A stretch of 8,926 nt of DNA. It comes from Bryobacterales bacterium. Lineage in GTDB: Bacteria > Acidobacteriota > Terriglobia > Bryobacterales > Bryobacteraceae. This document shows, piece by piece, positions 1 through 6,738 of this stretch. Each line of letters begins with the position of its first letter. Positions within the stretch are counted from its first letter, which is position 1. Location of the stretch: assembly GCA_025353235.1 (NCBI GenBank), contig JANXQZ010001221.1, forward strand, positions 1 through 8,926, in the 5' to 3' direction. Below the pieces are notes generated by a model. The model was not told where the DNA came from, did no database searches, and saw only the letters and a list, made by a program, of their open reading frames with translations. The position numbers were made by a program, and so were the translations under genes.

Positions 1-623
1 CGGACCAAATCGATGAAGCCGAGGAAACACAGAATGTAAGCGGCTTTCCACAAGAGAGTGCGATACGATTCCGCGATCAGTTGGAAGGCTGGAAGGATGG
101 AGAGTCCCGGAAGAGACAAATAGGAAAGCAGGCTGTCAGACGCAACTCGGTAGACGGCATAGCCAAAGATAGGCAGAAGCAAAATAGCCTGACCTAGCGA
201 GGCGAGATTCTGCTTGGGCACTTCGCGGATTTTTTGCAGCGGATTCAGCCGGCTAAATTGCGGGATGAGCTTTTGCGCCGAAAAGCCAAACTGCGTCGTG
301 CCCAGCTGCGAGGCGAGGGTGATAGCCATCAGGCAAGTACCCGCCAGGAAAAGCGGGACGAAGATGCTGAACAACGCTTCCCTGTACAGGCGCACGAGAC
401 TGGAGCGGTTCACCTCGGTGTGAAATGCCTGGAGGAATACGGCCCTGGTAAACTCTCGGCTTCGATCCACGAAGTGGCCGCTCCAGGTCACGAAGAGCCA
501 TACGAACGCAAGGAATTGCAATGCTGAGACGAATTCGCGGCTGACCGGGAAGCGTCCCTCCTTGCGCGACTTATCCAGTCGCCGTTTCGTCGGCTTTTCA
601 GTGCGTTGGCCTTGATCTGACAT
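1..623 (-). CDS. flhB: FlhB, flagellar type III export gate / substrate-specificity switch protein (N-terminal part, cut by window edge)
   Basis: FlhB is the membrane component of the flagellar export gate whose cytoplasmic domain switches secretion from rod/hook to filament substrates. Translating the minus strand from the ATG at 623-621 gives 207 complete codons with no stop up to the edge. The N terminus shows the family hallmark, a basic stretch reading RTEKPTKRRLDKSRKEGRF (residues 7-25). Hydrophobic segments follow (near residues 35-45, 85-105 and 145-165, and at the edge), with the FlhB-like SRLNPL loop between the second and third. Family members are about 350-380 residues long, so the fourth membrane segment onward and the C-terminal domain with the autocleaving NPTH motif lie outside the window. 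The start codon directly follows the fliR stop (TAG at 626-624) and has a GGAAG ribosome site just upstream. Identification is firm; the C-terminal half cannot be judged. Confidence 0.95.
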   Translation of the reverse strand, partial: MSDQGQRTEKPTKRRLDKSRKEGRFPVSREFVSALQFLAFVWLFVTWSGHFVDRSREFTRAVFLQAFHTEVNRSSLVRLYREALFSIFVPLFLAGTCLMAITLASQLGTTQFGFSAQKLIPQFSRLNPLQKIREVPKQNLASLGQAILLLPIFGYAVYRVASDSLLSYLSLPGLSILPAFQLIAESYRTLLWKAAYILCFLGFIDLV

Positions 624-1397
624 CTATCTTCCAAGCAACGGGACCAAGACCTCAAATGTATGAGTGGCGGCGCTCTGTAAAATTCTCGGGAAAGCAGCCA
701 GCGTGATCGCAAACAGCGCCATTCCGGCCAACATCTTGGCCGCGAACGATAGAGACATGATCTGGAATTGAGAATGAACCTTGCCCATGATGGCGAAAGA
801 CAAGTCCATGAGGATCAATAGGGCCAAGACTGGCATGGCGAGGCGGAGTCCGCTGATGAAGATCTGAGAACCGAGCCGGACGACGGCGTCCATCACTGGC
901 TGGCGCGTCATAAGGGCAACCGCCGGGATGTGATCCAGGCTCATCGCGAGCACACGGACGACCTCGCGGTCCAGTCCGAGCGCGAAGAAAAGGAACCCCG
1001 CGAAAAGCTGAGTGATTATCTGCAAGACGGCGACATCGGCTTGAGTCGTCGGATCGATCGTAGATGCAAACGAGTATCCCGCCTGCAGGCCCACCATCTG
1101 CGCGGCTAACTGCAACCCTTCCAGAAGGAGGGAAAGGGCGACTCCAATCAGCAAGCCGAACGCAAACTCGGCACCGATCCAGGCCGGAAGGCGCGCCATC
1201 GACAGCTCTGCCACTGGAAGTTGGGGCCAAGCCGGCATAAGCGTGATAGTCAGACCCAACGCCAGGAAAACTCGCGCGGCTTCGGACAATCCCTGCATGC
1301 CTGGAATTGGCACGAATATGATTACGCCTGAGACGCGAACCAACACGAGCAAGAAACCGAAAAGAGTCGGCAGCGGGACTGAGATTTCACCGGGCAT
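624..1397 (-). CDS. fliR: FliR, flagellar export gate membrane protein
   Basis: FliR forms, with FliP and FliQ, the helical core of the flagellar export channel in the inner membrane. The 257-residue product has the normal family length and is almost entirely hydrophobic, with about six membrane spans. Family-typical blocks are RVSGVIIFVPIPG near residues 21-33, LQAGYSFASTIDPTTQ near 104-119, and the C-terminal stretch GKVHSQFQIMSLSFAAKM near 206-223, where export-gate proteins of this family carry the P/SQxxIxxxxFxxK pattern. The ATG at 1397 overlaps the end of fliQ by 11 bases, and a GGAG lies about 11 bases upstream. It sits in the conserved order fliP-fliQ-fliR-flhB, which supports the call. 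Nothing in it looks damaged. Confidence 0.96.
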   Translation of the reverse strand: MPGEISVPLPTLFGFLLVLVRVSGVIIFVPIPGMQGLSEAARVFLALGLTITLMPAWPQLPVAELSMARLPAWIGAEFAFGLLIGVALSLLLEGLQLAAQMVGLQAGYSFASTIDPTTQADVAVLQIITQLFAGFLFFALGLDREVVRVLAMSLDHIPAVALMTRQPVMDAVVRLGSQIFISGLRLAMPVLALLILMDLSFAIMGKVHSQFQIMSLSFAAKMLAGMALFAITLAAFPRILQSAATHTFEVLVPLLGR

Positions 1398-1656
1398 AAC
1401 GGCTGAAGTCTCCGAACAACGCGGTCGTGTAGGAGACCAGCTTTGCCGTCATCCAAGGCAACAGGAAGAGCAGTCCAAACAGAAACGCGGCCAAGCGAGG
1501 AACTGCGCCGAAGCTGGAATCCTGGATGGACGTGACCACCTGCAGCAGGCTCACAACCACACCCACCACGAGACCAATCGAGAGCAGCGGCAGGCTGAGC
1601 CAAAACGTGGTCCAAAGCGCCTGCCGGAATACCTCGATAGCCAGCGCCGAATTCAT
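1387..1656 (-). CDS. fliQ: FliQ, flagellar export gate small membrane protein
   Basis: FliQ is a small two-helix membrane protein, present in several copies around FliP/FliR in the export gate. Starting at the ATG at 1656 gives 89 residues, the classic FliQ length. An in-frame start further upstream (1701) would add 15 residues not seen in the family and would overlap fliP more, so I reject it. The sequence has the family layout: MNSALAIEVFRQALW, a first helix (about 18-40) ending in VVSLLQVVTSIQDSSF, the loop VPRLAAF, and a second helix with LLFLLPWM (about 60-68). The start overlaps the fliP stop as ATGA, which points to coupled translation. The only Shine-Dalgarno-like sequence, GGAG, is about 17 bases upstream and is probably too far away to act alone. 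Confidence 0.95.
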   Translation of the reverse strand: MNSALAIEVFRQALWTTFWLSLPLLSIGLVVGVVVSLLQVVTSIQDSSFGAVPRLAAFLFGLLFLLPWMTAKLVSYTTALFGDFSRYAR

Positions 1657-2387
1657 GTTTGGTAAAAGCTCCGGACCAGGGATCCGACAACCAGGTTCCA
1701 TCCATCAACCAGCACAAACAGCAGGATTTTGAACGGGGCAGAGAGCATAACTGGCGGAAGCTGAACCATTCCGATCGACAGAGTAACTGACGCGACCACC
1801 AGATCGATCACCAGGAAGGGCAGGAACAGCACCGCTCCAATTTGAAACCCGGTCTTTAGCTCAGATAGAACGTAGGCGGGCACCAGCACGGCCAAACCGA
1901 GGTCAGAAGGGCGAGCAGGCGCGGCCGTGTGAGAAATTTCGAGGAAAAGCCGGACATCTTTCTCGCGCACATAGCGCACCAGGAATGTCTTGAGCGGCTG
2001 CGTGCCAGACTCAAACGCCTGGCTCGTGGTTAGGTCGCCTTTTTCAAGCGGTTCCCAGCCCTTTGAATACATCTCGGAGGTGACGGGCTGCATGATCAGT
2101 ATGGTCAGGAAAAGCGCCAGCCCGATCAGCACCTGGTTTGAGGGGGTGCCCTGCGTTCCAAGGGCCTGTCTCAAGAAATGCAGGACGATCGTGATCCGAA
2201 GAAAGGGCGTCACGGACATCACGATGGCGGGCAGCAGCGTCATCAGGGTGAGAACAGCGACGATTTGAAGCGGCACTCCAAGAGACGAGGTGCCCTTGGC
2301 GTTGTTAAGGGATAGTCCAAGCGGGTTATCAGCGCCCAGCGGTGCAGCAAACGCGAGTAGGGCGGAAAACTTGATTGCGTATCTCAT
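1653..2387 (-). CDS. fliP: FliP, flagellar export gate pore protein
   Basis: FliP forms the pentameric core of the export pore. The 244-residue product begins with a cleavable-looking signal peptide (hydrophobic stretch ending APLGA at 15-19), as usual for FliP. Hallmark blocks are TPFLRITIVLHFLRQALG (60-77), PSNQVLIGLALFLTILIMQP (82-101), FLPFLVIDLVVASV (188-201) and PFKILLFVLVDGW (218-230). The short loop between the last two helices reads SIGMVQLPP (204-212). Many FliP proteins have three consecutive methionines here that form the pore gasket, and only the first (M207) is kept in this protein. The start overlaps the fliO stop by 4 bases (ATGA), and its own ribosome site is weak. Identification is secure. 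Confidence 0.97.
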   Translation of the reverse strand: MRYAIKFSALLAFAAPLGADNPLGLSLNNAKGTSSLGVPLQIVAVLTLMTLLPAIVMSVTPFLRITIVLHFLRQALGTQGTPSNQVLIGLALFLTILIMQPVTSEMYSKGWEPLEKGDLTTSQAFESGTQPLKTFLVRYVREKDVRLFLEISHTAAPARPSDLGLAVLVPAYVLSELKTGFQIGAVLFLPFLVIDLVVASVTLSIGMVQLPPVMLSAPFKILLFVLVDGWNLVVGSLVRSFYQT

Positions 2388-2680
2388 TTAGGGGCGCTCT
2401 CCCGAGTCTTAGGGTCCGGCATGCCTAGTTCACTGAGCACGGTCAGCCCGGTTGGATGCAACCCGAGCAAGATCAGGCGGTTCTGCACGCGAACCAGTTG
2501 AACCGAGTGTTGAGGCGTCAATGCCAAGCGTTCAATCATCTCCATTTCCCGCTTCTGATCCGAATATTTCAGCCGCGTTCCCAGGCTGGCAAACCCTCGC
2601 CGCTTCAGCCACCAAAGCGTGGCCCACAGCCCCAAAAAGACCAGCGTGATCCCGAATGATTCCCGAGTTATGTCCGTCAT
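2384..2680 (-). CDS. fliO: FliO, flagellar export gate assembly protein
   Basis: FliO is a small, poorly conserved membrane protein that helps FliP assemble into its ring. This 98-residue product has one membrane helix near residues 8-25 (ITLVFLGLWATLWWL), a basic KRR patch on the cytoplasmic side, and then the compact FliO domain, seen as IERLALTPQHSVQLVRVQNR followed by LILLGLHPTGLTVLSEL (about 49-85). This is the family pattern of a predicted beta strand, a VRV-type core and an LLG turn. Its position between fliN and fliP is the standard one and makes the assignment safe despite the low conservation. It starts at the ATG at 2680, which overlaps the fliN stop by 4 bases, with AGGAAG immediately upstream. 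It ends overlapping fliP. Confidence 0.88.
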   Translation of the reverse strand: MTDITRESFGITLVFLGLWATLWWLKRRGFASLGTRLKYSDQKREMEMIERLALTPQHSVQLVRVQNRLILLGLHPTGLTVLSELGMPDPKTRESAPK

Positions 2681-2925
2681 TCTTCCTGATTGAAGTCCGT
2701 AATTCGGACCCCCACTGCGTCTTCGATAATCACGATCTCGCCGTAGCCGACCAAGCTACCGCCAATGAAAATGTCGATGTTCTCGCCAGCCGAGCGGGGC
2801 ATGCGAATAATGCTGTCCGCGTCGAGAGTCAAAATTTCGGCAATCGTCATGATCTTGCGTCCGAGTTCCACCTCCACGTCGATGGGAACATCGGCGAGAT
2901 GGGCGATCTCTTCGGTGGGCGTCAT
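2677..2925 (-). CDS. fliN: FliN, flagellar motor switch / C-ring protein (single SpoA domain)
   Basis: FliN forms the base of the cytoplasmic C-ring, where it takes part in rotation switching and docks the export chaperone/ATPase complex. The 82-residue product is essentially one SpoA domain: ADVPIDVEVELGR (11-23), LTLDADSIIRM (32-42), and the strand-rich end GENIDIFIGGSLVGYGEIV (47-65), closing with VGVRITDF. These are very typical FliN motifs. Many FliN proteins carry an extra N-terminal extension of about 40 or more residues, which is absent here. The gene starts 3 bases after the flgE stop without an evident Shine-Dalgarno sequence, so it may rely on re-initiation. Its usual partner fliM is not adjacent and must be encoded elsewhere if the motor is complete. 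Confidence 0.95.
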   Translation of the reverse strand: MTPTEEIAHLADVPIDVEVELGRKIMTIAEILTLDADSIIRMPRSAGENIDIFIGGSLVGYGEIVIIEDAVGVRITDFNQEE

Positions 2926-2928
2926 CGT

Positions 2929-4176
2929 TTAGGTTTTGAGCGCAATCGTTTCCTGGCTAAGCTGGTCAACTGTTGTGATCACCTTCGAGTTGGCTTGATA
3001 TCCGCGTTGGAACACGATCAGATTTGTGAATTCCCTGGCGATGTCGACCGTCGAGGATTCAAGAGAACCTCCGGAAATCGTGCCTAGTCCTCCTGTTCCT
3101 GGCGCTCCTACGGCGGGAACCGCAGTCTCGCCGCTCACCTGATAGTTGTTGTTGCCCACGGCGAGCAGGGAAGCCGGATTGCGGACGAGAGCCATCGCAA
3201 GCTGGCCGACCACTTGCTGTTGCCCGTTTGAATATTCCGCGAGCACCTTGCCGTTGTCGCCAATTCCGACCCGAATCAGTTGTGCCGCCGCCATGCCGTC
3301 CTGCGCTACAGCGGTAACAACCGATGGCTGAGCGAACTGACTGATGCGGGCACTCGGGCCGTTGTAAAGATTCCAACTGATGGTGGTGTCCGAGGCCCCG
3401 TCGGCGAATCCTTGGATGGCGATCTGAGGAGCGGGATCAGTCGCGGCAGGGGTGGCCAGTTTTCCATTGGCGTCGAAGGTCAGGCTACCGGTCACGGGGG
3501 TGAATGGATTTTTCAGGTCCGCGTCGGGAACTGAGATGGAATAGTCCCACTGTCCCGCTGTGGTGGCGTTTTTTGTGAAGGTTGCCGTAGCGATATGGGA
3601 TTCCCCCAACGAATCATAGAGTTGGATGGAGGTCGAGAACGTTCCCTTCACTGAACCTGCTGCGGCCGAGGCGTCCAGATTCATGTCGAATGACATGGAT
3701 TTCGTCGCGATCGGGGCGCTGATGCTGCCCACCGGGACGGCCATATTGGCTGGTGGAACGTTGGTGTTGAGAACTCCTCCAACTTGGCTCCAGCCCTGCA
3801 CCTTTTCTCCAGTGGCTGTTATCAGGAGTCCGTCGCGACTGACCTGAAAGTTTCCTGCCCGGGTAAACTGATTCGAGCCATTCGGAGTCTGCACCATGAA
3901 GAAGCCGTCGCCCTGGATGGCCGCATCGAGCGGACCCGAAGTAGTCTGCAGCGCTCCTTGCGAGAATTGCCGAAGCGTGGTCGGCCGGCCTACTCCGGAG
4001 CCAACTTGCGTCCCGCCTACGCCTGACCCGAGAGATTGACTCACCAGATCGTGGAACGAGACCACATTCGTTTTATAACCGGTTGTATTCATATTCGCCA
4101 AATTATTACCGACCACGTCAATGGCGGTGGAATTGGCGTTGAGCGCGGATAGCGCCGTGGAAAAAGATGTAAACAT
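2929..4176 (-). CDS. flgE: FlgE, flagellar hook protein
   Basis: FlgE polymerises into the hook, the universal joint between rod and filament. It is 415 residues long, close to the usual 400-430. The N-terminal D0 helix carries the rod/hook signature (AIDVVGNNLANMNTTGYK, 18-35), followed by RQFSQGALQTTSGPLDAAIQ (69-88) and GDGFFMV (89-95). The middle section (about 145-330) is the variable surface domain, including the FlgE-type strand LYDSLGESHIATATFTK (186-202). The C terminus returns to the conserved helix with NLIVFQRGYQANSKVI (385-400). I see no cysteine in it. A strong AGAGGA ribosome site precedes the ATG, and the flgD stop codon (TAG, 4188-4186) lies inside this site. It follows the cap gene flgD, as expected for hook assembly. 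Confidence 0.97.
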   Translation of the reverse strand: MFTSFSTALSALNANSTAIDVVGNNLANMNTTGYKTNVVSFHDLVSQSLGSGVGGTQVGSGVGRPTTLRQFSQGALQTTSGPLDAAIQGDGFFMVQTPNGSNQFTRAGNFQVSRDGLLITATGEKVQGWSQVGGVLNTNVPPANMAVPVGSISAPIATKSMSFDMNLDASAAAGSVKGTFSTSIQLYDSLGESHIATATFTKNATTAGQWDYSISVPDADLKNPFTPVTGSLTFDANGKLATPAATDPAPQIAIQGFADGASDTTISWNLYNGPSARISQFAQPSVVTAVAQDGMAAAQLIRVGIGDNGKVLAEYSNGQQQVVGQLAMALVRNPASLLAVGNNNYQVSGETAVPAVGAPGTGGLGTISGGSLESSTVDIAREFTNLIVFQRGYQANSKVITTVDQLSQETIALKT

Positions 4177-4185
4177 GAGAGTCCT

Positions 4186-4473
4186 CTATGGCTTTATCGC
4201 AGGCGGTGCCGCGCTAGGTTGGAGCGTCTGCTTGATGGAGTCCAAGTCCTGCCGCATCTGGAGTTGCTGTTCGAGTCCGCTAAATTGCGCCAACTGGGCC
4301 ACAAACTGCGTTCCGTCCTGGGGATTCGACGGGTCCTGATTCTTAAGTTGCGTTACAAGCAGCTTCAAGAAGGTGCTCTCATTGGCAAGAGCGTCTTGGG
4401 GGGACTTCAGGGACGCCGCCGGCTGGTTGGCGGTGGGCGTCGCCGACATTAAACTTCCTATACTGGGTGTCAA
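4186..4473 (-). CDS. flgD: FlgD, hook cap / assembly protein (compact form)
   Basis: FlgD caps the growing hook and guides FlgE subunits into place. Only the conserved N-terminal module is present: [20 protein letters not shown] (31-50) followed by [15 protein letters not shown] (56-70), both diagnostic. The product ends at 95 residues, whereas enterobacterial FlgD has about 230, so the C-terminal tudor-like and Ig-like domains are absent. The reading frame ends cleanly with an ordinary stop and flgE follows at once, so this is a short natural form rather than a visibly broken gene. Two starts are possible. A TTG at 4473 overlaps the fliK stop (TTGA) and has AAGGAG 7 bases upstream. An ATG at 4449 has AGGAAG just upstream and gives 87 residues. 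I prefer the TTG because of its better ribosome site and the overlap, but the choice is uncertain. Confidence 0.9.
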   Translation of the reverse strand: MTPSIGSLMSATPTANQPAASLKSPQDALANESTFLKLLVTQLKNQDPSNPQDGTQFVAQLAQFSGLEQQLQMRQDLDSIKQTLQPSAAPPAIKP

Positions 4474-5765
4474 TCGATTTCTCCTTGTTCTTCAACGGTA
4501 AAATTCGTTTCAGGATCGTTCATCCACTGGGGACGCCTGTTCTGCCCCTGGTGGCGAGAGCCGCCACCTTGCTCTGAGCCGTCGCCGGAATGCTGCTTGC
4601 CCGGATCGGACTGCGCGCCTGCGGATTCGGTGGTTGTGAGGTGCTCGCCGGCTTTATCTCCGGGCACCCAAGTCTCAGTCGTGAAACCCTTTTTTTCCAG
4701 TCGCCCCACCAACTCGCCAAGGTCGGACCTCAACGAATGCGATAGGGCTTCATCGTCTGTCCGAACCGTGACTTGCACCTTTCCCGCTTTTTCCGTGATC
4801 CTTAAATCGACACCCCCCGCGTCGGCGCCTGGAAGCCGCAACGAGATCTCTCTAGCTGGTTGTGGGCGGAGCTTGAGATTTGTATCACTTTTCGATTCCA
4901 CTTGCGCGGATTCGGCGGCTGCTGACGATGGGGCAGTGGTTTTGGGAGTTTGCCGACTGGTATTTGACACGTCTGGGCTGCTCGGGGCGGCCAAGTTGGC
5001 GGGCGGGGCCGGGTCGGACGGAGTTGCCGATCCATCTTTATGGATCTCCGTGGGTTTGGCTGACGGCGGGGGTTTTTCCTTGGGCTGATTCAGATTCGGG
5101 TTCTGGTCGGGATTTTTGGAATTCTGAACGGGCGCAATGGGCGTGGTGCGTTGGCTATGGCTTGGTGCCGCGACGGTGTCTTTGCCACTTGAGACAGGGA
5201 GGTTCTGCTTGTCGTTCGAGCCTCGAGTTTCGGTCAGGTGTGCCGCGAAGGCGATGGGTGCGGTACTTGGGGCAGTGGATGTCTTCGCAACCGATGGCCC
5301 GAGATCTTCCTTCGAGACGCTGTTGCCAGCCGCGGGTTCAAGTCTCTTGTCGTTTGCAGGGTTCGGTATGCCTTCAAGCGCCTGAACCTGCATGAGCGGA
5401 GCCGTGGGTGCGTTGGCGCCATTGAGAGCCCCATCGAGTTTTGGTGCATTGTCGCCAGGGCGTGGTTGGGGCAACGGCGACAACTGCGGACTGTGTCCCA
5501 GGGAGAGCAGCGTTGACGATAAGACCGGGAGGGAATCCTCCTTCTTAATGCCGTCTTCTTTCCGATTCGTTGCGCCTGGGGACTGATGTGGAGACGCGTC
5601 TTGTTCCTTAAGATTCTGATCTTCTTGACTCGTGTCCCCAATTAATAAACTAAGAAGCGCATTGAAGTTCACCACAGGCTGGTCTGCAGGCGGATCCGCC
5701 GCTGGCTTGTGCAGCGCGGCTACTTTCGGAGGAGTTGTTGCGATCGGTATGCTGGCGACGTTCAC
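4470..5765 (-). CDS. fliK: FliK, flagellar hook-length control protein
   Basis: FliK is secreted during hook growth and acts as a molecular ruler, then touches FlhB to switch export to filament proteins. The 431-residue product has the family architecture. A long low-complexity, Pro/Ser/Ala/Asp/Asn/Lys-rich region (about 1-295), presumably unfolded, precedes a compact C-terminal domain at about 300-370: [20 protein letters not shown], then [25 protein letters not shown], then [11 protein letters not shown]. This matches the Flg_hook (FliK C-terminal) pattern of a beta strand, a V.V.T strand and an L..L...L helix. A polar Gln/Gly-rich tail (about 370-431) ends it. The start is a GTG with only a weak GGA upstream, and a stop codon 19 codons upstream (5822-5820) limits any extension. 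It is the first gene of the minus-strand operon. The 5' end is the least certain part. Confidence 0.9.
   Translation of the reverse strand: MNVASIPIATTPPKVAALHKPAADPPADQPVVNFNALLSLLIGDTSQEDQNLKEQDASPHQSPGATNRKEDGIKKEDSLPVLSSTLLSLGHSPQLSPLPQPRPGDNAPKLDGALNGANAPTAPLMQVQALEGIPNPANDKRLEPAAGNSVSKEDLGPSVAKTSTAPSTAPIAFAAHLTETRGSNDKQNLPVSSGKDTVAAPSHSQRTTPIAPVQNSKNPDQNPNLNQPKEKPPPSAKPTEIHKDGSATPSDPAPPANLAAPSSPDVSNTSRQTPKTTAPSSAAAESAQVESKSDTNLKLRPQPAREISLRLPGADAGGVDLRITEKAGKVQVTVRTDDEALSHSLRSDLGELVGRLEKKGFTTETWVPGDKAGEHLTTTESAGAQSDPGKQHSGDGSEQGGGSRHQGQNRRPQWMNDPETNFTVEEQGEID
4480..4485 (-). promoter_or_regulatory. Ribosome binding site deciding the flgD TTG start
   Basis: On the minus strand the end of fliK contains AAGGAG, 7 bases before a TTG codon that overlaps the fliK stop. 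A second site, AGGAAG, lies inside the first codons of that reading frame, 4 bases before an in-frame ATG (4449). Both sites fit initiation, so flgD may be translated from either or both. The first is the closer match to the Shine-Dalgarno consensus. Confidence 0.5.
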
Positions 5766-5776
5766 GCATCCGACAA

Positions 5777-5794
5777 ATGCAGATTGATCGCCAA
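5777..5794 (-). promoter_or_regulatory. Weak sigma54-like promoter match upstream of fliK
   Basis: The minus strand reads TTGGCGATCAATCTGCAT. It has GG and GC separated by exactly 10 bases, as required for a -24/-12 promoter, with good TTGGC and TGCA halves but a poor middle. The implied transcription start (about 5767) is only 2 bases before the fliK GTG, giving an almost leaderless message. That argues against it unless fliK starts further in. This is a candidate only. Confidence 0.2.
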
Positions 5795-5840
5795 TCCCTA
5801 AACGCCCATTTTTATGGACTTAGTCCCGTTTCTCGCGATA

Positions 5841-5869
5841 CCAAATTGGCACCCATCCCGATTTGGCAC
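5841..5869. repeat. Dyad CCAAAT/ATTTGG with tandem TTGGCAC copies
   Basis: CCAAAT (5841-5846) and its exact reverse complement ATTTGG (5861-5866) begin 20 bases apart, about two helical turns. Overlapping them, TTGGCAC occurs twice in the same direction at 5846-5852 and 5863-5869, 17 bases apart. It lies just upstream of the sigma70-like pair facing flgF, a position suited to a regulator site. TTGGCAC also resembles a sigma54 -24 half, but neither copy has a good -12 at the required spacing. Function is unknown. Confidence 0.4.
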
Positions 5870-5873
5870 AATT

Positions 5874-5901
5874 TTGTCATCTCTTGCTGTTCCATTATTA
5901 T
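5874..5901 (+). promoter_or_regulatory. Candidate sigma70-type promoter for flgFGAH
   Basis: TTGTCA (5874-5879) and TATTAT (5896-5901) each match the -35 and -10 consensus at 5 of 6 bases and are separated by 16 bases, in AT-rich DNA. The predicted transcript start near 5908 leaves a leader of about 70 bases before the flgF ATG. The match is by eye only, and AT-rich spacers give chance matches easily. Confidence 0.35.
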
Positions 5902-5977
5902 CTTTTCGGCATTAATTCTGGAATATTCACCTTAAATATTGAACGGGCCGCAAATTGCAATTCATCGGGCAAAGCAT

Positions 5978-6712
5978 ATGGACCCACTTACAATGGCTGC
6001 GGCAAGCGGAATGCGTTCTCGAATGGAGAGCCTGGATTTACTGGCCAACAATATGGCGAACTCATCGGCTCCCGGATTCAAGGCGGATCGTGAGTTCTAC
6101 AACCTTTATATATCGGCTGACGCCGACGCCCCCGCCGGTTCAAATCTGATGAGTGAACCCGTGGTCCAAAAGCATTGGACGGACTTCGCGCAAGGCGCAC
6201 TGAGCACCACTGACAATCCTTTGGATTTGGCGATCGCTGGCAAAGGCTTCTTCGCGGTCAACTCGCCTGGCGGCACTCTGTTCACGCGCGATGGAAGTTT
6301 CAAGCTTTCGCCCGACGGGAATATCCAAACATCAGAAGGGTACGCGCTACGCGGGCAGGACGGTAAAGCCATCCATGTGGACACTACCAAGCCGATCGAG
6401 ATCGGATCGGATGGCATGGTGCGCCAGGAGGGCCTGGATATTGCTCATGTCGATCTGGTGGACTTTCCCGACGTGCATGCCCTTGCTAAGCACGGGCAGA
6501 ATTATTTCCAGCTGTCGGTTACGGACATCAAACCGACGCCCGCCGCGCAAGCTGAACTTCAACAGGGAAAGCTGGAGGCGGCGAATTACCAGCCCGCCGA
6601 GTCGGCTGTCCGGCTTGTTACGGTGATGCGGCAATTCGAAATACTGCAACGCGCGATGACGGTTGGAAGCGATATGAACAAGAAAGCGATTGAAGATGTC
6701 GCGAGGGTCTGA
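5978..6712 (+). CDS. flgF: FlgF, flagellar proximal rod protein
   Basis: FlgF is a rod subunit of the flagellar basal body, exported through the gate encoded on the other strand. The 244-residue product has the N-terminal rod signature (MESLDLLANNMANSSAPGFK, 16-35), the central SQG-like block FAQGALSTTDNPLDLAI (70-86) followed by GKGFFAV (88-94), LFTRDGSFKL (101-110), and the conserved C-terminal helix with RLVTVMRQFEILQRAM (212-227). I chose the ATG at 5978 because family proteins begin close to this point. An in-frame TTG at 5939 would add 13 residues unlike the family and has no ribosome site. The ribosome site before the ATG is itself weak (GGGC). The C-terminal helix has RQFEILQRA where FlgG has SQRAYEANSK, which together with gene order separates it from FlgG. 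Confidence 0.92.
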   Translation: MDPLTMAAASGMRSRMESLDLLANNMANSSAPGFKADREFYNLYISADADAPAGSNLMSEPVVQKHWTDFAQGALSTTDNPLDLAIAGKGFFAVNSPGGTLFTRDGSFKLSPDGNIQTSEGYALRGQDGKAIHVDTTKPIEIGSDGMVRQEGLDIAHVDLVDFPDVHALAKHGQNYFQLSVTDIKPTPAAQAELQQGKLEAANYQPAESAVRLVTVMRQFEILQRAMTVGSDMNKKAIEDVARV

Positions 6713-6738
6713 ATGCAAAACCGAATTGAGAGGAAAAT

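Larger units (their letters stand above)
5766..5977. promoter_or_regulatory. Divergent promoter region between fliK and flgF
   Basis: This 212-base spacer separates the two outward-facing flagellar operons and must hold promoters for both. It is AT-richer than the flanking genes, especially from about 5861 to 5940. It contains a sigma70-like pair toward flgF, a dyad and a tandem TTGGCAC repeat, a perfect GAATATTC palindrome at 5921-5928, and a weak sigma54-like match toward fliK. No protein or RNA gene is apparent in it. That it has promoter function is inferred from gene orientation; the individual elements are only candidates. Confidence 0.8.

Noticed and set aside
1322..1717. A 131-residue minus-strand frame overlapping fliQ and fliR.
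   Set aside because: fliQ and fliR are unmistakable in the other frames, and this translation has no recognisable features.
2929..4176. Lysinoalanine-type hook cross-linking as in spirochaete FlgE.
   Set aside because: That cross-link needs a conserved cysteine, and I see no cysteine in this FlgE.
4880..5395. Long open frames on the plus strand opposite fliK (also 4597-5088).
   Set aside because: They are mirror frames of a GC-rich, low-complexity gene. Their translations resemble no family and are rich in Arg/Trp/Cys, as expected for shadows.
5763..5822. Sigma28-type promoter upstream of fliK (TAAA ... GGCGATCA on the minus strand).
   Set aside because: The spacing between the TAAA and the -10-like element is about 18 bases rather than 15, and the -10 element has two mismatches.
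5846..5878. Sigma54 promoter facing flgF built on either TTGGCAC copy.
   Set aside because: Neither copy has GC at the strict 10-base spacing from GG. The bases found there are GA and TC.
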